Assembly (NCBI RefSeq): GCF_026212465.1
Contig: NC_080062.1
Span: 1,880,001-1,944,000 of the forward strand
Source: Amaranthus tricolor
Taxonomy: Eukaryota > Streptophyta > Magnoliopsida > Caryophyllales > Amaranthaceae
DNA length: 64,000 nucleotides
Direction: 5' to 3'
In this document: positions 12,616 to 23,300 of the stretch, one piece after another
How the letters are laid out: the number at the start of each line of letters is the position of its first letter
Numbering within the stretch: the first letter of the stretch is position 1
Program-made: the position numbers and the translations under genes
The notes under the pieces: model-generated
Databases searched by the model: none
Seen by the model: the letters and a program-made list of their open reading frames with translations, nothing else
Told to the model about the DNA's origin: nothing

Positions 12616-14122
12616 TGATAAGTGCAATTATTTGCACTTATTCATATCATTTTATACTCCTTAATGATGATTATTGTTAGTAATTTCGTGCTTATTTTGA
12701 AGAGTTATGCTACTTTATCCATTTTGGTTATTCATGTTGATTTTGAGCGGTTTTGATCGTTTTTAAGCATAATTCTTATGGTTTTAATGATGAAGGAGTT
12801 TACTAAGGAGATTATTTCTCGTTTGAAAATGTTTTACAATGAAGATAGGCAAAAGAGTTGAAAAGTGTTTAAAATGCAAAAGTTTTGAAGTGAAATTTGA
12901 TATATGCTCACTCTTTTGGTCATAACTTTTGATAAAAAGATTGCATTAATACAAATTTATGACATTGGAAACTAGACTTCAAGAGCTTTCCAACAGTATA
13001 TTGTATGTCCAATTCTGACAATCGAGCAAGAAATGATGGCCATTTAAAATTGCTGCAATTTTTCAGCATAAAACGCCGACTCGGCTTTTGTGGAAAAAAA
13101 GCTGCCGCCGAGTCGGCTTAAGTTTCTGAAAAATCAGTGTTTTTATTTCATCAAATACCGACTCGGCTCTCTGCTGAGCACTTACCACAGCCGACTCGGC
13201 TCTCTGCTGAGCACTTACCACAGCCGACTCGGCTGTGCACCCTGCCTGGCGGTTTTCCCTAATTTTTGGAGCCACTATTTAAAGTGGCAGTTACTCTTAT
13301 CATTTTATTCAGTTTTAGTTTTAGTTTTTCTTAGTTAATTTGGGAAGTTCTCTCTAGTTTTTAGTTATTTTTTATTGGAGATTCATTGTGGAACATCATT
13401 CTTACTTTTTAATTCCTTGCAATTTACCATTACGTTCTTCTCAAGATTTGTAAGTTTTCTTGTTTATTATTTCATTATTCAATGTTGTCTATCATTTCCT
13501 ATATGTTCTTCATCATTATACATTGAGAGTAGTTTCCTTATCTAGGGTTAGGGCGTAATCCCTAATTCAAAGCATAGGATAATATTTTATCGATTGATTG
13601 TGTGTGAATTGAGTCTGTAATTGAACCTACGCTTAATGAATCTCGATTTAAACATCTTTATTAACCTTTTCAATAAAACAAAAGTTTGAGATTAGGATTA
13701 ATTTAGGATTGAGATATATAGAAGTTAAATTCCTTCTAGTTTAACTAATAGAACAGAAGTTTGAGGATTAACACTAGTTTGGTCTTAAATCGATATTAAT
13801 CAATAGAGCAGAAGCTTGAGATTAATTAGATCACGTTTAATTATGTCGATAACTCAATTTCATACAATCATGAGAGTGATTGACTCCCATTTTAGAATTA
13901 GGCGACGCCCGACGCCTTAGAGTTTGTCATATCATTGTTATGCCCATATCATTTCTGTTTTTGCATTAGTTTATTTGCATTATAGTATTAGTTCTCCATA
14001 TCTATTGTTTGACCCGTGTTTTGTAGTCATTAAACAACCAATTCGATTAACTCGCCTCCTTGTGTTCGACCCGCAGCTACACGTCAACCGTGCGCTTGCG
14101 GTTATTAAAATTTTCACTATCA
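12616..14122 (+). mobile_element. solo LTR (1,507 bp) inserted in the hAT transposase exon
   Basis: The LTR begins TGATAAGTGC and ends TTCACTATCA (TG..CA with 5-bp inverted ends TGATA/TATCA). It is flanked by the perfect 5-bp duplication ACAAG at 12611-12615 and 14123-14127. Removing it rejoins the host transposase frame (CAA AGA CAA G..CT TGT GGT). The internal text (GACGCCCGACGCCTTAG, TTGTGTTCGACCCGCAG, GTGCGCTTGCGG) resembles R/U5 regions of large plant Ty3/gypsy LTRs; this family assignment is inference. No internal region or second LTR remains. Open frames inside (13063, 13090, 13924) are not genes. Confidence 0.88.
13158..13233. repeat. 33-bp tandem repeat inside the solo LTR
   Basis: Two exact 33-bp units (13158-13190 and 13191-13223) begin CCGACTCGGCTCTCTGCTGA, and a third partial start follows. 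Each start forms the near-palindrome GCCGACTCGGC; the reverse-complement form GCCGAGTCGGC occurs upstream near 13107. Confidence 0.85.
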
Positions 14123-16810
14123 ACAAGCTTGTGGTAAACGAGTCAATTTCCAAAGTATCGGTTAGTTTTATAATTTTTTTCTTCAAACTGATTAAATTTT
14201 AAATTATTATTTATTTATATATTGTGGTATTTGAGTATGTCTTTATATTTAAATTTAGATGAAGTTGAACCTGAAGACAACCTTTTCCGGCAATGCCACC
14301 TCCTAGTGGTAGAGCTGTTTCACATGTGTGGTCGTATTTTACAAAACAACCAACCGACAATTCGAATGTTTTCTTATTGACTTTTCAAATTTGTGAAAGT
14401 CAAGGGGTAAAGCCCTTAGTTTCATACAATTTCAGCAGAGGTAAATACTTTTTAAGTTTTTATACATGATATTTATATTTTGTAAATCAAGAATGTATTA
14501 AAAATTCATTTATTGTGTTTTGTAAATACGTATTAGGTGGTGGTACGGGATCTTTCAACAAACATTTGGCAAAGAAGCATGGAATCACAAAAGAAACTCA
14601 TGCAGCAAGTGGCAGCGGAACCACAAGTGGAAGCCGATAGTGGACAATGGACATCCCCGGCGGAGGTATGCCTTTTAAATATAATCGCAATGAAATGATT
14701 GATGAATTTTCTAAATATGTAATTTGTGATGAGTTGCCATTTAACTATGGTGAAAGTAAGGCATGCGAGTATTACACTAGAAAAACTTTGCAACCACTAT
14801 ATAGAGTAATCCCTAGGAACACTCTTAAATGACGCACAATAAAATTATATGAATCAAAACGCTATGAATTAGTAGAAATGTTCAAATCTTATAATGGTAA
14901 GGTTAGTATAGCAACTGATATTTGGTCTGCTCCCCCACATTTAGAACCTTAAAACATACGGGTGATAACATAAAATATAGTTTAATAGAGATATGTAAAG
15001 AATGGAACTTTTTAGATAAGATATTTTGTTGTTTTATCGATAATGCAACCACCAACATTAAATGCATCGAACTTTTGTATAACGAACCTGTTTTTAGTTT
15101 TATCCTTGGTGGTAGATTATTAAACATACGTTGTTGTGCTCATATTATTAACTTATCTTGCCAAGCAGGTATTAGACAACTAAGTGATTTATTAGATCCC
15201 ATTAGAGACATAGTGAAGTGGCTTAGATTAGGACAGGTAAAGAGAAGATATAAGCAATTATGTGACCATTATCAACTAAAAAAAGTATATTGGTCATTAA
15301 ATACTCCTACACATTGGGGCTCAACCCATGATTTATTAAAAAAGCTATTGCTTATCGTCCGGTTGTAACACAACTATATATCGAGTGTACGGATAGCCGT
15401 ATAAGTGATGAAACATGGGAACTAGCTATAGGTGTACAGAAAATATTAAAAGCGTATGTCTACGCAACTAAGATTTTTTCATATGTTTACAAACCAAACG
15501 TCCACTTAGTAATCATTGAATGTATAACTATTTTTTATCATCTTCTTAAACATTCGCATAATGATACTAATGTATTTTTAAAGCTGATTCTTGCAGATAC
15601 GATGGACAAGTGGAAGACGTATTTTACTGATTTTCTTTTTATTTATGGAATTGCAAAAATTTTAGACCCATGTTTTAAGACAGAAAACATTACTAAATTA
15701 ATTAAATTTTACTACCAATCATTAGATCGCCCCCCTAGTGATGAACATAATTATATTGAAAATTATAAAAAGCTTTTAGCAGAACTTTATGATCACTATT
15801 CTAGTGTATATAACCCAAGTCGCGATAGTCTAGGCGTGCTAGCTTCTCGGCATGGCCCACTTATTATAATCCCATAATAGTTAACATAATAAGCCAAGAT
15901 GATAGTTTTGTGGAACCATCTTCTTCCTCACCCTCCGCTTCATATTTAGAATTAGATAATTATCTTAAACATCACTTTGAAATTGAACAAGGTAGTTATA
16001 ATATTTTAGAATGATAGAAAGATAAATCAATAAAATTTCCCATATTATCGAAAATTGCAAAGGATATCTTTGTAATTCCTGCTTCTACTATTGCGTTGGA
16101 GTCTGCTTTTAGTGTAGGTAGAAGAGTTCTAGATGAAAAGAGATCTCGTCTTGCTTCACATACTATTCAAATATGTGTTTGCAAGAACGATTGGAATCAA
16201 GCGGAGGTCCGAACACAAGGATTCAAGAATGATGATGATCAAGACGATGATGATCAATGGATGATGATGGATACATCTGCATCATCGTCAGGAGGAGAGC
16301 CAGCATAAGCATCTAACCAACAAGACGATGATGACGAAGACGAATAGGATCATGAATATCGGACAAGAATCAATCAACATTCAACAACTACAAATAAAAG
16401 GTATGACAAAGAACTACGTGGCGTTTGATTCCTTCGGGATACGTAGACAGCTTAGTATTTATTCGGGATACTAGGTTTAAATCCATTTTCTCCCTCTTTT
16501 TTTTATTAATCATCTTTATCGTTTCTTATTAATTTATTTTTTTTCCTTCTTTTTAGTAAATATTTTAATAACGATGACAAGCAATGAATTTAACTAATAA
16601 TCAAGCAATCATCAAAGGTACGTCCGCATTATTATAATATTTTTATATTATATTTAAAGGAAAAATATAAATGAAACGGATGGTCCGACTTGTCCGACCC
16701 CGGAGTTGATCCTCTGGAACTGACTCAAACACTACCAAGGAACCGTTTGAACGAAATCGTCCGAAACCGAAACCAGAAACCGGAACTGGAACGGAACCGG
16801 CCCAATCCGG

Positions 16811-16930
16811 ACCGTGGCCATCACTAGGCCATATCCATGCCCCTCCCAACCTTCACCACTCCACCCATCTACCGTGGCCATCACTAGGCCATATCCATGC
16901 CCCTCCCAACCTTCACCACTCCACCCATCT
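16811..16930. repeat. exact 60-bp tandem duplication at the hAT right end
   Basis: Bases 16811-16870 and 16871-16930 are identical. Each unit holds the last bases of the hAT (CCGTGGCCATCACTAGG) plus adjacent host sequence (CCATATCCATGCCCCTCCCA and beyond). The duplication therefore arose after, or during repair of, the hAT insertion. Confidence 0.95.
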
Positions 16931-17425
16931 AGCTCGTTGCCCCTCCAAACCTGCGCACCACCCCTTCCCTAATAGCCACCACCACATCCCCTCCCCAACA
17001 GCCACCAACCCAACAGCCTTTACCCACCGGCCACCATCACCACCAAGCCATCTACAACCACTCATCTACATCACCTTTGTTTGGGTGGCCTTTATTTGGG
17101 TGATGAACATGATGAAAATTAAAATGAAGGTGATGAAGATGAAGATGAGGGGAAGGTACGATGTGATTGAGTGGGGAGGAAGGATGGCATGGCAGTGCGT
17201 GAGGGAGGAAAGGGTATTCTAATTTTTTTTTTTTTTATAATATTTATGTTATTTTATTTTATTTTTTCTTTTTTTTATTAGTTTACCTGTAAAAACAAGT
17301 TATAATATGCACAACAATATTCTTGGGTAGGTGACTTTATAGTTTAGATTATTCATAATTAATTAGTAGTTAGAATTATTATAGAAAAATAAATTAAAAA
17401 TTAAATTATTCTAGGTAATTTTTCC

Positions 17426-19195
17426 TTACTATTGCTTAACTTTTCGACAATTACATTAAAAGCTCGCTAATAACCTAATCTTAATAATTAAGCTTAAACT
17501 TTTGGGACTTTATTCCTGTTTTGCCAAAAAAACATGGGGAGGAGAAAGTAAAAGAGAAAACAAAAAGGCTAAGAACCTATTAAAAAAAAGGTCCCTATTA
17601 ATCTTTATCTTTCTTTACACATAAAAAAGCGGAAAAAAAGGCACATTTTAATATGAGTAAATTATAACAATTACATTATTAAAAGTTTAATTTATATACT
17701 ACAAATATTCAATAATTGGCATTCTCGGTTGTCTCGTTGTGTGTGGAACCAGCATTTAAGGTGAAAACAAAACGAAAATTACAAATAAAAGACAAAAAAA
17801 AGGAAAAAAGAAAAAAAGTTTGCCAATAAACACATTATTTAAATTTCATTAATAATATGTATTGACATAATTTAACTTATAAAATTGACCATCGTACTCC
17901 TATATTAATATTGAAGTCAATTGAAATTCAGTTTTTTTTTCAGTTAAAATAAATATTACTCTTTCCGTTCTATAATATTTTTCCGTTTGAAATATTTCAT
18001 CTAAGATGAGTGAAATTTAATCAATGTTACTGACATATATATTTAAAAGTTAAAAGATAAAACATTGTTGAATTCTCATTTAGAAAATAAATAGGCCCAG
18101 TATTTTGTTGAAGGAATATATTGAATTTGACTTATTTAAGTATATGTTATCAAGGAGAAACAACAACTATTAATAAAATATACATATTACAAACTGCCTT
18201 AAACTAACATTCTTATAAAAGTTAGATACAACATGACAAAATCATTATCTAGAGATAATGATGTTTATAGAGTCCCTTAATTAATTAATATGAAATGGAG
18301 TATTATTTTATGACCATCATAACCTTAAAAATAATGCTTGAAGCCTCATGACCCATGTAACATGTTATATATTACGCCTTCTTATATAAAAGTCATTTGA
18401 ATTAAAAGTGTGAATATAATTTAGACTTTTTTTATATTTGGTATTAAATACTTTATTTGAAATAAAAAGTGGGTTAGATTCTAATATGTGATCTTCTATT
18501 CTGATTTTCATTTATTGATACTAGTTATTTTAATTTGTCGAGTCGAATAATAATCGATTTTAATAAGCGATAAATTTTGAACCAACTCAAATAGTAACAC
18601 AATTTGTTACTATTTGAGTGGAGACTATATCCCTTAGAAAGACTAGAAAATAATCATTTCTAATCTAATTAAATGTCTAATTTGATTTTACACACTTTCT
18701 GATAAAATATTTTAGTTTTAGATATTTTTAGTTATATCTAATTAAAAATTATAAAAAGTTAATAATAATTATATTTTTATTGAGATAAATAAAATAATAT
18801 TTATAGAATGAGAATAAAATTCAAACCAAGAATAATTACTTAATAAGGTCATAAAAATAAAATATTTTATTCCAAAAAGAGATAATTAGGAATTGATCAA
18901 GATAGGATTTGCTCAACATAGGAAATTATCCCTAAAAAGTTTGTTGAATGTATTCATAGAGTATGGACTACTCTTTTGAAAGTGATACTCCACATTCCAC
19001 AACCACAAATAATTCAGACAAAACATACAACAATTTTACCAAACTCCTATAAATGACCTTTTTCATTCTTAACATCCAATAATCAAATCAATCAAAAATC
19101 TATCTCACAATTCCCAACCTTTTACTTTGTTACTCCTCCAGTTCTCCATCAAAATTACCTATTGGGAATTAGTGGAATTTTGAAATATATTTTTT

Positions 19196-19277
<82 letters not shown>

Positions 19278-19700
19278 AATGATGAAGTATAAAATATCAT
19301 CTAGAAGCTTTATTTATTTGTGTTATCTTAACAATAAATATATTTATCTTTAGTACTCTTTATGTTTTCAAGACTTTCCCAACATTGATCGATTCCTTTT
19401 TACATTATAATATTTCTATTTTTGTAACATCTCTGCTACTTTATAAAATTTATATTTATATATTTTCTCTTATTTTTTATCTTATTTAATAATTTATCCC
19501 TATAACAACTTTATAGGAGTATTAATCAAACTATGATCTTGACAAAGAAAATAATACTTAATTTTCAATTAAGATAAGACCCAATCTTTAAATAAAAAAA
19601 AATAAAAGGGGGGGGGGGGGGGGGGGGGTGTTATATGGGAGTATGATTTATCTATTGTCAAATTCCAAAAAGGCAAAAGAAAACGAAAATCCATCACCTT
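17426..19700. other. AT-rich intergenic DNA, (AT)n and G21 tracts
   Basis: No gene is seen. A Stowaway-like start (ACTCTTTCCGTTCTATAATA) lies near 17955. A perfect hairpin lies at 18585-18619. An (AT)n tract spans about 19190-19268, and a run of 21 G is at 19608-19628. The last part leads into the 5' UTR of the hydrolase gene. Confidence 0.5.
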
Positions 19701-20313
19701 ACATTACTCCATGACATTAACCCTCATTTTCTCTCTCTGCTCTCTTAAACCAAAAGCTGACTTCCTCATACAACGTTCAAATATCTTTTCCATCGATTGA
19801 TTGAGCTCCATTTTCTCAGTTGCTCCATCTTATTCAACCTCTAATGCACCTAAGTCTTCAATTTTAGCTCAATTTTTTTTCTGGGTATCATTTTTTGGTC
19901 TTCCATTTCAGTTTCAGCTGCTAATTTTCCTGGGTAGTAGGAAAAACCTTCTGGGTCTTCCAGTTTCAGCTCAATTTTGAGCTTAATTTCTTTCTGGGTG
20001 ATCAAATTTTAGTTCAAAATATTCTAATTCATCATATTTTATCTCCTAATTATCAGGGTCATCATAAATTATCTCAAGTTTTTCTAGGTTGTTGATTCTG
20101 AGCTGATATTTTTTCTGGGTCAATCCAGCTTGAGCTTAAAGAGTACTGGGTCGTTCTATTTTTGATCAAAATTTATGTGGGTAACCAAGTTTGAGCTTAA
20201 TTTTCATCGATTTTGAGGTGGAACATTCCAATAAGCTTTAATCATTCTTTAATAAGGAGTTTTTTGGGATGAAAAATGCATAAAACAGGGTAAACTCATG
20301 AAAGATATAGAAA
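19700..20313 (+). promoter_or_regulatory. probable long pyrimidine-rich 5' UTR of the hydrolase gene
   Basis: CTCTCTCTGCTCTC-type sequence at 19730 is followed by about 550 bp rich in T and C. The phrase TTTCTGGGT or close variants recurs at least six times, and TTGAGCTTAATTT recurs. This fits an extended plant leader. The transcription start was not determined; a leader intron is possible. Confidence 0.4.
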
Positions 20314-23300
20314 ATGGGTGGAGTTACTTCGTCAATTGCGGCTAAATTTGCATTTTTCCCACCAACTCCTCCGTCATATACAGTGGTCGCCGATGAGAAT
20401 TCCGGCGACGGAAAATTTATGATACCGGAAGTTCCTAGTAGGAATGGGGTGGATGTTCTTAAGCTTAAAACGCGGCGAGGGAACGATGTCGTTGCGGTGT
20501 ATGTGAAGCATCCTAAAGCTTCTTCGACTTTGCTGTATTCTCATGGCAATGCTGCTGATTTAGGTCAAATGTTTGAACTTTTTGTGGAGCTTAGTAGCCG
20601 CCTTAGGGTTAATCTAATGGGGTAATTTTCTAATCTTCTATTTGGTTGAGTTTTTATTGGTGTTATAGTCAGTTTTTTGGTATTAGAATTTAGAATTCTG
20701 AAATGGATATTGTTGGGTTATGTGTTGTATATTTGTATAAGGATATAAGATGATGAAATATTAAAGTGACATTCTTTGCTTTAAATGAATGATTGTGGAT
20801 GTTTAGGCTCTTTTGGAGGTTTTAATTCATGAATTTTATAACTTTGAATGTTGGAGGAGTATTGTTGCATACAATCTCATGAGTTGATTAATGTCAATCT
20901 ATTTTGGTTTATCTAGGCGATCTAATCACGCCCCCTCACACGTAGGGCTGCACACGGTCCGGTCTGGTCTGGTTTGACAGAAAAATCAGACCAGACCAGA
21001 AATTTCAGTCTGAAAATTTTTCAGACCAGACCAGACCAGTCAAGAGACCAGATCGGACCAGATTTTTTTAATTGAGTGAGAATCTAAGATAAACGATAAT
21101 CTGTAAACAAAATATATCATCATGAACGCTAAGCCTTTCCTACAAGCCTCATAGTTAAACATCCAACTCTTTATGTGAGCTTCTTGTTCCCCTTGTTCAT
21201 TAACACTTGATTGAAAACTCAATTGTGTTTGAGTAGCATTTGATTTGTTATTGAGTGAAAATCTAGTACACTTACTTAAATGTGCTCTATAAGTACTAGT
21301 CCATTTACACTAGGATTGCACTTATATTCACGACCACAATAGTTGCACTTACATTTCTTTTCCATATTTTTGTTTGTAAATTTGGTGAAGTGATCCCATA
21401 TGTCGAATCTTGGTTTCACAAGCTTCCTCCTTTGTTTGCTCATAGCTTCGTCCTTTTTGATTTCATTACCATCCTGATCATCCACTTCATTTTCATCGCA
21501 AACTATAAAAGGTTCATCCATCGACATCGCAAACTACAATTGATCATCAACAATCTATTTAGTCTACAAAGACTACAATATCAACCAATATCAACAACAT
21601 ATCAACCTTAATTAATGAGGGGTAGTTTCTTGCATTTTCTTGCATAATACCAACATATTAACATTCAACATATCAAACGAGTAATACCAACATATTAACA
21701 TTCAACATTCAACATAATTAACAATTTAACATTCAGAATTTCAGAATGTTGATTCTTCTAATACTACAATCAAATAAAATGGTGATTCTTCCAAATTTCA
21801 ATACTACAATCAAACAGAATTTTAGATGCTGCTGTTTCTATTGAATTGTGAAATGGGTTCTTGTTTTTCTGAATAATCTTTTTGTGTACAATTATTTCAT
21901 TCAACATTCAACTGAAAGTTAAGCAATCCATTCGTCCATAACCAATTAACATAAAACTGAAAATTACCACTTGAGAAGTTGAGATTCTTCGAATTTAAAC
22001 AAAAACTGATAAAAAAAACCCTAAAAAATCAACCAATATACTTACATTACGAGATTCTACACTTGATTCTGTGGTGACTGGTGAGATTGGAGAATGAAGA
22101 TTGGAGGAGGAGCGTCGAAGCCTCGAAGAAGCACAGAAGCACAGTCGTCTGGCGATGAGTTGAAGGAGGCCGTCTGTCGTTTGGCGTCTGGCGTCTGTCG
22201 ACTGTCGATGGGTTGAAGGCTTGAAGCTCGAAGAGTTGAAGCCTCGAAGGAGGCGAGGAATTAGAGAGGAGGCGACGAATCAAAGAGGAGGCGAGGAAGA
22301 TAGAAGAATGTTACGAGTTGGGAGAAGGAGGCAGCCAGGCAGGAGTAGTAGCCCTAAGCCCCTAACATTTGAATAAAATGGAACTTACGGGTTCCGATCT
22401 ACGGTTTACGGTTTTCACCAGACCGGAATTTATTACGGTTTTCCAGTCCGGTCTGGTCTAAAAATTTTAAAACCGGGAGCGGACCGTAAACAGTTAAAAA
22501 AAAAACCCAGACCAGACCATTTAGACCGTAGACCAGACCAAATATTTAAATTACGGTTTTGTCCGGTTTGGTTTACGGTTTAGACCAAACTCTGTTCAGC
22601 CTTACTCACACGACATTAGAGTCTTTTGTGCTAAAAATGTGGAAACCCCTCCTCTTTATGCACATGAAACTTAATATTCCACTTGAAATAGGGTGAATGA
22701 AATTTGAATTCATGACTTGAGTATCTGATAATGTGTTAACGAATCAACTCAATCAAAATCAAAGGTCTAAACTGTTGGTTGTAGCTTCGTAATATGCTGT
22801 ATACTCTATCAAGCCCCCTCAAAAGAGAGCCCTTTGGGCTGGAGGTGTAGATGTGGCATAGGCCCTCCTCGTACCTAACACTTAATATTCTTCTTGAAAT
22901 GAGGGGCGGATAAGATTCGAACACATGACTTGGGCATTTGATACTATGTTAAGAAACTAACTTAACCAAAAGCTTAAAATTATGGTTGGAACCCAAATAT
23001 GCTATACTCTTATCACTATTCGTGTTCTCTATTACAAATGGGAATACACTGCATTTAGGTCAACTATGTATCGTGAAAAAACTATATGTTATCATGTCTA
23101 CACCAGAAAGGGTATAGATCGTATTTAAAAGGCCCGATCTGCTTGTATAGATCTTGGAAGTGCATTTGTTATTGCTTGGACTGATGCATATGTGCAAGAA
23201 GCCAAAAACCAACTAAAGAACATTCTCACTAGGTGAAAGATCTAAAATATCATGTTGTAAACTTGTAAAATTGGCTAGTTTCTCGTCATTAGGTATAAGT

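Larger units (their letters stand above)
12351..16308 (+). pseudogene. hAT transposase pseudogene (BED finger to hATC dimerisation domain)
   Basis: The first coding block (12351-12615, continuing at 14128) is Ser/Glu/Gln-rich and is interrupted by an in-frame TAA near 12492 and by the solo LTR. A BED-finger-like block follows from 14290 (AVSHVWSYFTKQ ... FNKHLAKKHGI). The catalytic core pieces lie at 14647-15877 (LPFNYGESKACEYYTRKTLQ; VSIATDIWSAPP; CFIDNATTN; IRCCAHIINLSC; PTHWGSTHDLL; KILDPCFK). The C-terminal hATC domain is at 16030-16160 (IALESAFSVGRRVLDEKRSRL, the hallmark dimerisation motif), with an Asp-rich tail ending at 16308. Stops and frame changes occur near 14830, 14950, 15366, 15876 and 16013, so no active enzyme is made. 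Coding similarity spans the whole family length, so this was once an autonomous element. Confidence 0.85.
11869..16828 (+). mobile_element. decayed BED-finger hAT transposon
   Basis: Terminal inverted repeats CCTAGTGATGGCCA (11869) and TGGCCATCACTAGG (ending 16828) match over 14 bp. The subterminal regions are packed with short AACCG/CGGTT-type motifs, as in hAT elements. The interior holds a broken hAT transposase on the plus strand. The flanks CCCATAGA and CCATATCC suggest a worn 8-bp target duplication. The right end lies in a 60-bp tandem duplication. Because the first matched bases (CC/GG) may belong to the flank, the exact edge is uncertain by two bases. Confidence 0.8.
11641..17425. 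mobile_element. Mutator-like or other long-inverted-repeat transposon, host of the nested hAT
   Basis: The sequence from 11641 inwards (GGAAAAATCACTCTAAATAA, then a conserved TATAATAAT core and an ATGAATAATC block) recurs inverted from 17425 inwards (GGAAAAATTACCTAGAATAA, TATAATAAT, ATGAATAATC). The imperfect arms are about 140 bp. Without the nested hAT the element would be about 0.8 kb. Its interior after 16829 is GC-rich plain sequence (CCACC/CCTCCC-rich, then GATGAAG repeats), unlike the flanks. I see no transposase of its own. Long inverted ends and a non-coding GC-rich interior suggest a MULE-type element, but no clean 9-bp target duplication is visible, so the superfamily is inference. 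Confidence 0.6.

Noticed and set aside
13063..13338. Overlapping frames on both strands with repeated AESAVVSAQQR or LGSLLSTYHSR
   Set aside because: The repeated peptide is the 33-bp tandem repeat of the solo LTR, whose period happens to be a multiple of three.
11641..17425. A clean 9-bp target duplication for the outer element
   Set aside because: Flanks TTTAAACTA and TTACTATTG do not match convincingly, so the Mutator assignment stays tentative.
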